This document shows, in pieces, positions 48,441-56,738 of a stretch of DNA of 64,000 nt (position 1 is the stretch's first letter; every line of letters begins with the position of its first letter). Under the pieces are notes generated by a model. It was not told the DNA's origin and made no database searches. It saw nothing but the letters and a program-made list of their open reading frames with translations. The translations under genes were made by a program, and so were the position numbers. The DNA is taken from positions 1 through 64,000 of the forward strand of contig MBRE01000066.1 of assembly GCA_001698425.1 (NCBI GenBank), written 5' to 3'. This DNA is from Oscillatoriales cyanobacterium USR001. Its GTDB lineage: Bacteria > Cyanobacteriota > Cyanobacteriia > Cyanobacteriales > Microcoleaceae.

Positions 48441-49586
48441 CTAATATTGCCCAAAATAAACCCGTGCCGTTTTAATTCCTGAATCTCTTAGATATTTTTC
48501 CCAACGTTCCGCCGTTGGTTGATCGGGAAATGGCCCTACTTTAACGTGAGGATCGTCCCCTATTTCTCTGGCAACTACAGTATCTCCTGGTATCCCTAAA
48601 CGCAAAATTTCTTGTTTAATTTGGGTTAACTCTCCAAGATTTCCTGAGATCACTACAAAATAGTAATTAGCATTATTTTGAGTTAAGTTTTGCGCCGGTG
48701 GGATATAACTTTGAGCGGGTGGAACATAAACTTGAGCCGGAGGTATATACAGTCCTTGAGATGGTGGTGAAAATCTTTGATTCTGATTGAGGAAAGGATT
48801 AATATTTTCCTGGCTGCTGCGAACTATAGTTGCGGCAATTCCTTGTGTTGCTAATTTTTCTACGCGCTTTTCTGCGTTAAATCGATCGCCAAAACTTCCC
48901 GCCTGAATTACTCTCACTCCTCCATATTCCCGGACAAAAGCTCTTGATTCTACTCGCCGAACTTGTGTTAAGCTTGTACTAGCTGGATCGACGACAACTT
49001 GATATAATCCACTGCCGGTTCCGGGGTTATTTGGTGGTAAATAATTGGGCGCACTTGGGGGAATAAAATTAGGCTGTTGAGCAGGTGGGGCGATAGGAGG
49101 AATTGGGTAATAATTGGGCTGTTGAAATGGTATTAAGTTACTAAATTCTTGACCGTCTTTAAAGTTGGTAACTTGGGCTTGAATGCCGATCGATTGTAGT
49201 TGCAATACTCGCTGCTGTGCGGAAATTTCATCAAAAAAGCTGCCGGCGAGAATTACTCGGCGCTCTTTGTATAAAAATACGGTGGCGGTTGGTTCCACTT
49301 GCTGGACGAATTGCAGTAATAAAGGGCTATCGCCGTTGACATAAACTGCGTAGCGACTAATTGGAATTGTGCTATTTGGGAAAGGTGAGGGATTATATTG
49401 TTGAAATGGTGGAAGATTTTGACTAATTTTTGCTGGCTCTGGGGCGGGTCCGGGGGCCCCGCCCCTACTGTTGCTTTCTTGGGGTGCGATCGCATAACTT
49501 GGGTTAGGCGCGATCGCCAAATTTGCTCCTAAAACCAATAAGGTGCAAATGTAACACTTCTGTAGTACAATAAATTTTAAAGGCAT
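48441..49586 (-). CDS. Secreted protein with SPOR-like repeats
   Basis: The protein has 381 residues. An N-terminal signal peptide (CYICTLLVLGANLAIA) is followed by a Pro-rich region. Three SPOR-like units follow: RVILAGSFFDEISAQQRVLQL near 110-150, RVIQAGSFGDRFNAEKRVEKL near 225-265, and YYFVVISG...VKVGPFPDQPTAERWEKYL at the C-terminus, separated by Pro/Gln-rich linkers. SPOR domains bind glycan strands lacking stem peptides, usually at division sites. A role in cell-wall biology is plausible but inferred. Confidence 0.75.
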   Translation of the reverse strand: MPLKFIVLQKCYICTLLVLGANLAIAPNPSYAIAPQESNSRGGAPGPAPEPAKISQNLPPFQQYNPSPFPNSTIPISRYAVYVNGDSPLLLQFVQQVEPTATVFLYKERRVILAGSFFDEISAQQRVLQLQSIGIQAQVTNFKDGQEFSNLIPFQQPNYYPIPPIAPPAQQPNFIPPSAPNYLPPNNPGTGSGLYQVVVDPASTSLTQVRRVESRAFVREYGGVRVIQAGSFGDRFNAEKRVEKLATQGIAATIVRSSQENINPFLNQNQRFSPPSQGLYIPPAQVYVPPAQSYIPPAQNLTQNNANYYFVVISGNLGELTQIKQEILRLGIPGDTVVAREIGDDPHVKVGPFPDQPTAERWEKYLRDSGIKTARVYFGQY

Positions 49587-49746
49587 ATCGGCTTTCTCCG
49601 TGAGTGGTGCGATCGTCGGTGAGACATTTAGACTTACTCAAGCAACTCCTGTCGTATAGTCTATAGTAGGGATTGGGCTGCTGTTCTTAAATCCCTATTA
49701 GAGCCTTGACATAGAAATGGAAATTAATAGAGATCAAAACAAAACC

Positions 49747-50832
49747 ATGAACAAAATTGTAGTAGGCCTCTCAGGTGGCGTGGATAGTTCAACAGCAGCC
49801 GCAATTTTGCACCATCAGGGATATGAGGTGGTGGGATTGACTCTTTGGCTGATGAAGGGTAAGGGTCAATGTTGCTCTGAGGGCATGGTTGATGCGGCTC
49901 AAATTTGCGAACAATTGAATATTCCTCACCAAATAATCGACAGCCGAGATTTGTTTCAGGCAAGTATTATAGATTATTTGGTGGATGGTTACAGCGCCGG
50001 GATTACGCCTTTGCCTTGTTCTCAGTGTAATCGAACGGTGAAGTTTGGCCCGATGTTGCGCTATGCTCGCGAACAGTTGGGAATTGAGAAGATTGCGACG
50101 GGGCATTACGCTCAGATTGCTTATGATGCGGAACTTAATCGCTATCAGTTGCGGCGGGCTGTGGATGCTACGAAGGATCAGTCTTATTTTTTGTATGATT
50201 TGACACAGGAAATGCTGGCGGGTTCGGTGTTTCCCCTGGGTGATATTACGAAGGTGGAAACTCGGAAAATTGCGGCGGAGTTTGGCTTGAAGACTGCGGA
50301 AAAGCCGGAAAGTCAGGATTTATGCTTGGTGGAAAGTAATGGCTCGATGCGGGCTTTTTTGGATAAGTATATTACGCCGTTGAAGGGGGAAATTGTGGAT
50401 AAAGATGGGCGAGTTTTGGGCGAGCATGATGGGGTACAACATTATACTATTGGTCAGCGGAAGGGTTTGGGGATTGCGTGGACGGAGCCTCTTTATGTGA
50501 TTGGTTTGGATGCGGTTCGCAATCGGGTGATTGTGGGCGATCGCGCCTCTGCTGCACAGAATGAGTGTTTTGTCAAGCGGGTAAATTGGGTATCGATCGC
50601 GCCTCCTGGGGCTCCAATTCGGGCCCAGGTACAAATTCGCTATCGATCGCATCCAGTACCAGTAAGTGTAATTCCTTTGTCACTTTCTGAGGATCGATCT
50701 GATGCTCAAAATGTATCCCGTGTCAAGTTAATTTTTGATGAACCCCAGTTTGGGATTACTCCGGGACAGGGAGCCGTTTGGTATGATGGGGAAATTTTAC
50801 TAGGCGGCGGGATCATCGAAAGTTCTATTTAA
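49747..50832 (+). CDS. mnmA: tRNA-specific 2-thiouridylase MnmA
   Basis: Thiolates U34 of tRNA for Lys, Glu and Gln, using ATP and sulfur relayed from a cysteine desulfurase. The protein has 361 residues from the ATG at 49747; an ATG at 49717 would add ten residues. The PP-loop SGGVDSS is at 9-15. Catalytic cysteines are C94 (in PCSQCNRT) and C193 (in ESQDLCLV). [13 protein letters not shown] and [11 protein letters not shown] are family blocks. A GA-rich heptad array begins immediately after the stop codon. Confidence 0.95.
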   Translation: MNKIVVGLSGGVDSSTAAAILHHQGYEVVGLTLWLMKGKGQCCSEGMVDAAQICEQLNIPHQIIDSRDLFQASIIDYLVDGYSAGITPLPCSQCNRTVKFGPMLRYAREQLGIEKIATGHYAQIAYDAELNRYQLRRAVDATKDQSYFLYDLTQEMLAGSVFPLGDITKVETRKIAAEFGLKTAEKPESQDLCLVESNGSMRAFLDKYITPLKGEIVDKDGRVLGEHDGVQHYTIGQRKGLGIAWTEPLYVIGLDAVRNRVIVGDRASAAQNECFVKRVNWVSIAPPGAPIRAQVQIRYRSHPVPVSVIPLSLSEDRSDAQNVSRVKLIFDEPQFGITPGQGAVWYDGEILLGGGIIESSI

Positions 50833-50884
50833 GGAAGAAGGAAGAAGGAAGAAGGAAGAGGGAAGAGGGAAGAGGGAAGAGGGA
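50833..50884 (+). repeat. Heptanucleotide array (GGAAGAA)n after mnmA
   Basis: The first unit starts at the base after the mnmA stop codon (TAA at 50830-50832). GGAAGAA units grade into GGAAGAG. Confidence 0.95.
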
Positions 50885-50903
50885 AAATTTTTTGTCAACA
50901 AGC

Positions 50904-51001
50904 AATAACCAATTACCCATTACCAATAACCAATAACCAATTACCCATTACCAATAACCAATAACCAATAACCAATAACCAATAACCAATAACCAATAAC
51001 C
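50904..51001 (+). repeat. Heptanucleotide array (AATAACC)x14
   Basis: Fourteen 7-bp units, AATAACC with AATTACC and CATTACC variants. It ends four bases before the ATG of the rhodanese gene. Confidence 0.95.
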
Positions 51002-51005
51002 AATT

Positions 51006-51353
51006 ATGCCAGAAATAATTCCTGAAATTAGTGTCGAAGAAGTAGGCCGCCGCCTCCAAGAAGATTCGCTCGATCGATTGCAACTGATAGACGTGCGAGA
51101 ATATCAAGAAATCGCGATCGCCTCCCTACCACACTTTAAAATATTTCCCTTAAGCGAATTTAGCGAATGGTCAGGCAAAATTTCTGACCGCCTTGACCCC
51201 CACAAAGAAACCTTAGTTTTGTGCCATCATGGAATGCGATCGGCTCAAATGTGCCAATGGTTAATTGATCGAGGCTTCACCAACGTCAAAAATATTGTTG
51301 GCGGTATCGATTACTACTCAATTAAAGTCGATCGCTCCATTCCCCGCTATTAA
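51006..51353 (+). CDS. Rhodanese-like domain protein
   Basis: Single-domain sulfurtransferase or sulfane-sulfur carrier, 115 residues. LQLIDVREYQEIAIASLP and the active-site loop VLCHHGMRSA with the catalytic Cys are intact, and the end NIVGGIDYYS is typical. The ATG follows a 14-unit heptad array with only AATT between, so there is no normal Shine-Dalgarno sequence. It precedes hrcA by 55 bp, and they may be co-transcribed. A sulfur role near mnmA is possible. Confidence 0.9.
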   Translation: MPEIIPEISVEEVGRRLQEDSLDRLQLIDVREYQEIAIASLPHFKIFPLSEFSEWSGKISDRLDPHKETLVLCHHGMRSAQMCQWLIDRGFTNVKNIVGGIDYYSIKVDRSIPRY

Positions 51354-51408
51354 CCAAACTCTGTTATGATTAAATTAGTTTGGATATCTTAATTCTGCTA
51401 AAATACCT

Positions 51409-52503
51409 GTGAGTTTCAATCTTACCGATCGCCAACAACGCATTCTTTGGGCAACGGTTCGCCACTATATAACCACAGCAGAACCCGTTGGCTCAAAAGC
51501 TTTGGTAGACGAATATAACCTCAGTGTTAGCCCCGCTACCATCCGTAATGCGATGGGCGTTTTAGAAAAAGCTGGTCTACTTTATCAACCTCATACCTCC
51601 GCAGGGCGGGTTCCTTCTGACTCAGGATACCGAATTTACGTTGACCAATTGATTACTCCTTCAGAGAAATTAGCTGGCAAAGTAGAACAGGTATTAGATC
51701 AACTTAATTGGTCAGATGGTCGGATGGAAGCACTGTTACGGGGTGCTGCCCAAATTTTAGCAACAGTTAGCGGCTATATTGCTTTAATTACTCTTCCCCA
51801 AGCTCATACAGGTAGTTTAAGGCATATTCAATTGGTGCAAATTGACCCGAAACAAATTATGCTGATTGTGGTGACTGATGGTTATGAAACACAGTCGGTT
51901 TTAATGCAGTTACCTGAAGCCAAAAATAGGGAAAATGGGGAAATAATTGGTTCAGAAGATGTGGAATTAGTCGATCGCGAATTGCAAATTTTATCTAATT
52001 TTCTGAATAGTCAATTGCGAGGGCGATCGCTTTCTGAATTATCGCTGCTTGATTCTGGAGAATTAGGTCGAGAATTTGAACGCTATGTCGAATTATTGAA
52101 AACTGTACTCTCAGATTTAAGCCGTCAAGCCCAAACTCCAGCTTACACTCGCATTTTAATTAGTGGATTAGCAGAAGCCTTACGATTGCCAGAATTTTCC
52201 CAACTCCAACAATTTCAAACTATTATTCATCTATTGGAACAAGAACAAGAGCAACTCTGGCCGCTGATTTTTGCGTCAGGTGGCTCAGAAACGTCCGGTA
52301 AGCGGGTGAAAGTAAGAATTGGGTCAGAAAATCCTTTGGAACTGATTCGCAGTTGTACGCTGATTTCTTCGACTTATACGCGAGGCACGGTTCCCGTAGG
52401 CAGTGTGGGTGTTTTGGGGCCAACGCGAATGGTTTATGAGAATGCGATCGCAGTAGTAGAAGCGACTGCGGATTATCTTTCAGAAGCGATCGGCGGGAGT
52501 TAA
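51409..52503 (+). CDS. hrcA: Heat-inducible transcription repressor HrcA
   Basis: Represses groESL and related chaperone operons by binding CIRCE. The protein has 364 residues from a GTG at 51409. The N-terminal winged helix includes [21 protein letters not shown] and [18 protein letters not shown]. The motif [14 protein letters not shown] is diagnostic. The C-terminal [12 protein letters not shown] block is present. No CIRCE element (TTAGCACTC-N9-GAGTGCTAA) is in this window, so targets are elsewhere. A GA-rich array follows 7 bases after the stop. Confidence 0.95.
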   Translation: MSFNLTDRQQRILWATVRHYITTAEPVGSKALVDEYNLSVSPATIRNAMGVLEKAGLLYQPHTSAGRVPSDSGYRIYVDQLITPSEKLAGKVEQVLDQLNWSDGRMEALLRGAAQILATVSGYIALITLPQAHTGSLRHIQLVQIDPKQIMLIVVTDGYETQSVLMQLPEAKNRENGEIIGSEDVELVDRELQILSNFLNSQLRGRSLSELSLLDSGELGREFERYVELLKTVLSDLSRQAQTPAYTRILISGLAEALRLPEFSQLQQFQTIIHLLEQEQEQLWPLIFASGGSETSGKRVKVRIGSENPLELIRSCTLISSTYTRGTVPVGSVGVLGPTRMVYENAIAVVEATADYLSEAIGGS

Positions 52504-52510
52504 ATATGAA

Positions 52511-52561
52511 GGAAGAAGGAAGAAGGAAGAGGGAAGAAGGAAGAAGGAAGAGGGAAGAGGG
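52511..52561 (+). repeat. Heptanucleotide array (GGAAGAA)n after hrcA
   Basis: GGAAGAA/GGAAGAG units beginning 7 bases past the hrcA stop codon. Confidence 0.9.
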
Positions 52562-52638
52562 AACAGTTAACAGTTAACAGTTAACAAATAACAAATAACA
52601 AATAACAAATAACAAATAACAGTTAACAATTACCAATT
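52562..52638 (-). repeat. Heptanucleotide array x11, overlapping the end of the CPBP gene
   Basis: Units AACAGTT, AACAAAT, AACAATT and ACCAATT in perfect 7-bp phase. The stop codon of the CPBP gene and its last residues (GNW) are inside it. Confidence 0.95.
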
Positions 52639-53487
52639 ACCGATCGCTAAAATCCCGGCTGTCACCACTAAGAAAAAAATTCCTCCTATACCCGCTAAAG
52701 GTTGCCCTTTTATCCCTGTAATCCACTCAGGAACGCGACCAGTATATGCGATTATCTTCGCTGAGTCAAGAGTGGCTATTACTAAAATCCAGCCAGTATG
52801 AAGTCCAATTGCTAAACCTAAATTTCCCCGATCGCAAATACGGGCTAAGGTCAAAACCATTCCCATCAGCCACAATCCCGGTAATTGGGTAAAAGTTTCG
52901 CGAAATTCCCAGAGTAAATGAGCTCCCGCAAAAATTAAACTGGCGATCGCGGCTGCTATTAATACAGCATAATCTTCCATCAGTAAATTTTGCAATAAGC
53001 CCCGAAAAATCAACTCTTCTGTCCCACTAATCCACAATCCTAAAAATAAGGTTAATATTAAGTTAGGCTGGAAAATTGATAATAATGGATGAATTTGGGA
53101 ATCTTCTCTCTTTTGCCAATTTATCCAATTTAAAAGTAGTTGAATTCCAAATAAACTAATTATACTGAATACTCCTAAACTCAAACCAATAATTAAAGAA
53201 ACCCAACTCTGAGACTCAAATACTAATCCTAAATTAGCCCAAGAACCACCGTCAAGCCAAATTTCTCCACCAATAATTATGGGGGCAATTAAATAGAGGG
53301 AAGCCAATAAAGGTAATTTTTTATTACCTAAAGGTTGCGGTGGATGCCAATTTAGCGCGATCGCACTAGGAATCGCGATCGGCAACCATAAACTAATCCA
53401 AACTAGAAAAAAAGCTATTACTTTGAGGATCGCCGGTATTGACAACCAAAACAGCCGAAAACTATTGATTTTGTCCGCAATTTCCAT
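52630..53487 (-). CDS. CPBP family intramembrane metalloprotease
   Basis: CAAX-protease/bacteriocin-processing-type membrane protease, 285 residues with about seven or eight hydrophobic helices. The catalytic motif GTEELIFRGLL (EExxxR) and the second motif HLLWEF with its His are present. Substrates in cyanobacteria are unknown. The ATG at 53487 has AGGA upstream. The last codons for GNW and the stop are made of TAATTGG-type heptad sequence, so the C-terminus has been extended or replaced by an array. Confidence 0.85.
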   Translation of the reverse strand: MEIADKINSFRLFWLSIPAILKVIAFFLVWISLWLPIAIPSAIALNWHPPQPLGNKKLPLLASLYLIAPIIIGGEIWLDGGSWANLGLVFESQSWVSLIIGLSLGVFSIISLFGIQLLLNWINWQKREDSQIHPLLSIFQPNLILTLFLGLWISGTEELIFRGLLQNLLMEDYAVLIAAAIASLIFAGAHLLWEFRETFTQLPGLWLMGMVLTLARICDRGNLGLAIGLHTGWILVIATLDSAKIIAYTGRVPEWITGIKGQPLAGIGGIFFLVVTAGILAIGNW

Positions 53488-53662
53488 AATTTATTCCTCA
53501 CAAATTCCTCTCAAAAAAGGGACGAGGATTTTGTCAAAATTATATAGCGCGTCTGAATGATTTGTGTAATTAATGCCAAATTTAAAATAAATTTCGATTT
53601 TGATTTTCAATTTTAATTGAAAATTTATTCCTGGTGCGTGGTTAAAGAATAAAAAGTTGTGT

Positions 53663-53668
53663 TATAGT
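53663..53668 (+). promoter_or_regulatory. Candidate -10 element of the SRP RNA gene
   Basis: TATAGT ends 7 bases before the predicted RNA 5' end, good spacing for a transcription start at 53676. Confidence 0.5.
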
Positions 53669-53675
53669 TACAAAT

Positions 53676-53769
53676 GAGCCGGACTTACGCGATTGTAACG
53701 CCCAAACCTTGTCAGGGTCGGAAGACAGCAGCAATACGGGATGCTTGCAATAGGCGTAAACTCCGGTTC
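53676..53769 (+). ncRNA. ffs: Signal recognition particle RNA (small bacterial type)
   Basis: The conserved apical domain CCTTGTCAGGGTCGGAAG followed by ACAGCAGCAAT is the SRP RNA signature where Ffh binds. The ends pair: GAGCCGG with CCGGTTC and TTACGC with GCGTAA, giving a hairpin of about 94 nt. Together with Ffh it targets nascent membrane proteins. A frame running through it from an ATG at 53674 is not a real N-terminus. Confidence 0.9.
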
Positions 53770-53796
53770 ACCTTGTTTAAGATAGGTGTACTTGCT

Positions 53797-54171
53797 ATGC
53801 CGGGTTTTGGAGATATTTTACAAAAAGCAGTCTATCTGGGCGTGGGTTTAGCTTCCTACGCTGGCGAGAAAGCAAGTAGCACATTGGCTGAGTTGCGGAC
53901 TGAAGCCCAAAAATTAGCAGATGAATTGGTAAAACGCGGCGAAATGACGACGGAAGAAGCCCGTCGTTTCGTTGATGATATGGTAAAGCAAGCTCAACAA
54001 AAACCAGGGCAGTCGCCCTTGGAGCAGGAAAAACCTGCTGAGCCTCGCCGCATTGAAATTGTTTCGGAAGATGAAGAGCCACCTGCGAAAAGCGATGGGG
54101 GTGGTGTGGATCAGCTTCGTCAACAGGTGCAGAATTTACAAGATGAACTTCGCAACTTGAAGCGGGATTAA
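53797..54171 (+). CDS. Phasin family-like protein
   Basis: The protein has 124 residues from the ATG at 53797. MPGFGDILQKAVYLGVGLAS and the following helical region (EKASSTLAELRTEAQKLADELV, MTTEEARRFVDDMVKQAQ) match the cyanobacterial phasin-like family related to polyhydroxyalkanoate granule proteins. The C-terminus is a charged linker ending in a coiled coil (VDQLRQQVQNLQDELRNL). A PHA synthase is not in the window, so granule binding is an inference. The start lies only 27 bp past the SRP RNA. A strong hairpin follows at 54192. Confidence 0.75.
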   Translation: MPGFGDILQKAVYLGVGLASYAGEKASSTLAELRTEAQKLADELVKRGEMTTEEARRFVDDMVKQAQQKPGQSPLEQEKPAEPRRIEIVSEDEEPPAKSDGGGVDQLRQQVQNLQDELRNLKRD

Positions 54172-54191
54172 TTTTTCTAAAGTTGGATGAT

Positions 54192-54222
54192 GGGGGTGGA
54201 AGGCGATCGTGCTTCTACCCCC
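54192..54222 (+). terminator. Strong GC-rich hairpin after phasin-like gene
   Basis: GGGGGTGGAAG pairs with CTTCTACCCCC with one mismatch around a HIP1-like loop. No T-run follows, so termination strength is uncertain. Confidence 0.5.
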
Positions 54223-54256
54223 GTTAGTTTGGATAATTTTGGATAAATTTGGGGTT

Positions 54257-54394
54257 ATACCAATTTAATGTGAAGTTGCATAGATCCCGATCCCCCTAAA
54301 TCCCCCTTAAAAAGGGGGAATTTGAATGCTTGCTCCCCCTTTTTAAGGGGGCTGGGGGGATCGCATTCTATGCAGCCTCATAAAAAATTGGTAT
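54257..54394. repeat. MITE-like imperfect palindrome with ATACCAATTT ends
   Basis: Ends ATACCAATTT and AAATTGGTAT are inverted. Inner blocks TTGCATAGA/TCTATGCA and the C-run/G-run parts (CCCCCTTAAAAAGGGGG twice) are also inverted. Total length is about 138 bp, with no open frame. Confidence 0.75.
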
Positions 54395-54501
54395 TACGTT
54401 AGTAGTAGTTGCGATCGACAAAAAGTAATACAATTGATGTTAGTGTGCAGACTATTACACTTTCACTTTCTTAATCATATTTAAAGTAAGCTGACAAATC
54501 A

Positions 54502-54933
54502 ATGGAAGAGTGGCAAAAAAGTTTTTTTGTGGTAATCGAAACAGTTGTTTCTGAAGTAGAGCAGTTTTTTGTTGAGGTAGGTGAAGAGTTGACAGAAGTA
54601 GTCGAATCTCTGACCAAGTTTTCCGAAGGGTTAGCCGAGGAAATACAACTTGCTTTGATCGATGAATTTGACAACTATTTTAATGATGTCATTGAACCGA
54701 TTATCGACATTTTTATAGAAGCCGAACCAGAAGTTGAAGAGGTAGATTTATCATTTGTGAGTTACGTCGAACCCTCAGCAACTCAGCAGCCAGCTTGTCA
54801 GGGTTGTCGTAATTATCACGGCCATGTTTATGGAGGGAATTTATTAGTTTGTGGAATGCACCCTTTAGGTGTGGAATCTAATAGTTGTCCTGACTGGGAA
54901 TCTGATTCAGGAGATGATGTTAATTTGCCTTGA
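54502..54933 (+). CDS. Conserved protein with C-terminal cysteine cluster, function unknown
   Basis: The protein has 143 residues from the ATG at 54502. The first 90 are acidic and helical (EVEQFFVEVGEELTEVVESL). The last 45 contain a cysteine-rich module: CQGCRNYHGHVYGG, then LLVCGMHPLG and CPDWES, a CxxC-C-C arrangement likely to bind zinc or an iron-sulfur centre. This module is widespread in cyanobacterial small proteins of unknown role. It lies 137 bp upstream of the helicase cluster on the same strand, but there is no overlap to suggest it belongs. Confidence 0.65.
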   Translation: MEEWQKSFFVVIETVVSEVEQFFVEVGEELTEVVESLTKFSEGLAEEIQLALIDEFDNYFNDVIEPIIDIFIEAEPEVEEVDLSFVSYVEPSATQQPACQGCRNYHGHVYGGNLLVCGMHPLGVESNSCPDWESDSGDDVNLP

Positions 54934-55070
54934 ATTATGAATCAATTTAATGGAGACGATCGCGAATACTCAAAATATTCACCCTAATGCTCTACTATCT
55001 CGGTGCGATCGAGCTAAAATTATTCAATACACTCAAATTTTAGGGAATTGTGCATCTGACTACATCAACC

Positions 55071-56462
55071 ATGAATCTACCCCTGACGAATCCCCCACCA
55101 CTGGGATTTCCCCGGATACCAACCTATTTGCAACTGCGGCCCTATCAACACCAAGCGATCGCAAATTGGTTTGCCAATAATGGAAGGGGTACGCTTAAAA
55201 TGGCAACCGGAAGTGGTAAAACAATTACAGCACTAGCGATCGTCTCCGAATTATATCAAAAAATTGGCTTACAAGCTTTAATCGTCATCTGTCCCTATTG
55301 TCATTTAGTCGCACAATGGGCGCGAGAATGCGAAAAATTTGGACTACAACCCATCCTCACATTTGAAAACGCCCGCAGTTGGCAAAGTCAACTAGCCGCT
55401 GGCTTATATAACGTTCGTTCTGGCTCTCAACCATTTCTAGTAGCAATAACTACCAATGCTACCTTAATGGCCGAAACATTGCAATCACAACTGCGTTATT
55501 TTCCCGAAAAAACCCTGATTATTGGAGACGAAGCTCATAATCTTGGTTCCCCCCGTTTAGAACAAAGTTTACCCAGAAATATTGGACTCCGCCTCGCTCT
55601 TTCTGCCACCCCAGAAAGACACTTCGACGAACAAGGAAGCGACTCAATTTTAGATTATTTTGGACCAGTTTTACAGCCAGAATTGACATTAGGCGATGCC
55701 ATTAAACAAGGTGCATTAGTTCGCTATTCTTATTACCCTATTTTAGTAGAATTAACCGAATCAGAAGCTCAAACTTATAAAAAATTAACCTCCAAAATCG
55801 GTTGGGCGCTACTAACTAGCGGCGAAAACATTGACGACGTAGACTTAAAACCATTACTCATGCAGCGAGCCAGATTAATTGGCACTGCTGCCAATAAATT
55901 AACAGCTTTACGGGAATTAATGGCAACACGAAAACATACTCAGCATACATTATTTTATTGCGGTGATGGTTCGATCGAAAAAAGCTCCACTCAAAGTAAC
56001 GAACGTCAATTATCAGAAGTTACCAGAGTCTTAGGCTCAGAACTAGGTTATCGAATTAATACCTATACCGCCAACACACCTTTAGCCGAAAGAGAGCGAT
56101 TACGTCACCAATTTGAAACCGGAGAATTGCAAGGTTTAGTCGCAATTCGCTGTTTAGATGAAGGCGTTGATATTCCCGCCATTCGCAATGCTGTAATTTT
56201 AGCAAGTAGTAGCAATCCTCGTCAATTTATTCAGCGTCGAGGACGAATTTTGCGACCCCATCCCGGCAAAGATCGAGCTACTTTATTTGATATGATAGTA
56301 TTACCACCCGATTTGGGGAGAGAAACCTTAGAAGTAGAACGAAATCTATTACGAAAGGAGTTAAAAAGATTTTTAGAATTTGCCGATTTAGCCGATAATT
56401 CGGGACAAGCTAGAAATAAATTGCTCCAAATCCAAACTAGATACGGTTTATTAGATATTTAA
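55071..56462 (+). CDS. SF2 DEAD/DEAH helicase resembling the DNA phosphorothioation system restriction enzyme
   Basis: Superfamily II ATPase of about 463 residues; a GTG at 55050 is an alternative start with a weak Shine-Dalgarno sequence. RPYQHQAIANWF is the Q-like opening. Walker A is MATGSGKT at 44-51, DEAH at 153-156 (IIGDEAH), then SATPE. CLDEGVDIPAIRNAVIL is motif V-like and QFIQRRGRILRP motif VI. No nuclease domain is evident. Size and architecture fit the family named DNA phosphorothioation system restriction enzyme, and the DndD-like and PT-associated neighbours support this. It opens a compact same-strand cluster with the 83-aa gene 24 bp downstream. It may translocate or unwind target DNA. 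Confidence 0.7.
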   Translation: MNLPLTNPPPLGFPRIPTYLQLRPYQHQAIANWFANNGRGTLKMATGSGKTITALAIVSELYQKIGLQALIVICPYCHLVAQWARECEKFGLQPILTFENARSWQSQLAAGLYNVRSGSQPFLVAITTNATLMAETLQSQLRYFPEKTLIIGDEAHNLGSPRLEQSLPRNIGLRLALSATPERHFDEQGSDSILDYFGPVLQPELTLGDAIKQGALVRYSYYPILVELTESEAQTYKKLTSKIGWALLTSGENIDDVDLKPLLMQRARLIGTAANKLTALRELMATRKHTQHTLFYCGDGSIEKSSTQSNERQLSEVTRVLGSELGYRINTYTANTPLAERERLRHQFETGELQGLVAIRCLDEGVDIPAIRNAVILASSSNPRQFIQRRGRILRPHPGKDRATLFDMIVLPPDLGRETLEVERNLLRKELKRFLEFADLADNSGQARNKLLQIQTRYGLLDI

Positions 56463-56486
56463 CATCAATTTTCTTTACCACAAAAC

Positions 56487-56738
56487 ATGACTATGGGATT
56501 TAGATACGAAGATAGTTTTGTCAGCGCTATATCAACCCCTGTTTTAGCTGAAAAGCGTTCATCTTACAAGCTAAATGTCGATCTTAGCGACGTGCAAGAA
56601 CCAATTATTAGCGCCCCCGAAGAAGTGCGCCAAATTATTGAGCGAGTATTGCAAACAGAAAAAGATAAACTTTACATGAAACCGCCCCGCAACATTAATG
56701 ACGACATCTTGAAAATTATTAAGGAAGTAATTCAATGA
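56487..56738 (+). CDS. Small cluster protein, function unknown, coupled to dndD-like gene
   Basis: The protein has 83 residues from the ATG at 56487; a second ATG two codons on is possible. APEEVRQIIERVLQTEKDKLY is helical, and the tail NINDDILKIIKEVIQ is too. Its TGA overlaps the next ATG as ATGA, so it is translationally coupled to the ATPase. It does not resemble DndE (no helix-turn-helix-like opening) or the C-terminus of DndC that I recognise. A subunit or specificity role for the ATPase is an inference from position. Confidence 0.6.
   Translation: MTMGFRYEDSFVSAISTPVLAEKRSSYKLNVDLSDVQEPIISAPEEVRQIIERVLQTEKDKLYMKPPRNINDDILKIIKEVIQ

Larger units (their letters stand above)
54172..54501. 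other. Interval with a terminator-like hairpin and a palindromic element
   Basis: This 330-bp gap holds the hairpin at 54192-54222 and the MITE-like repeat at 54257-54394. Nothing else is supported. Confidence 0.6.

Noticed and set aside
50913..51107. Minus-strand frame with WLLVIGY repeats
   Set aside because: It is only the translation of the AATAACC heptad array.
53674..53796. Upstream start extending the phasin-like protein by 41 residues
   Set aside because: The extension is the SRP RNA sequence, and the residues do not match the family.
54950..55180. 76-codon frame before the helicase
   Set aside because: It overlaps the helicase start in another frame and lacks coding character.
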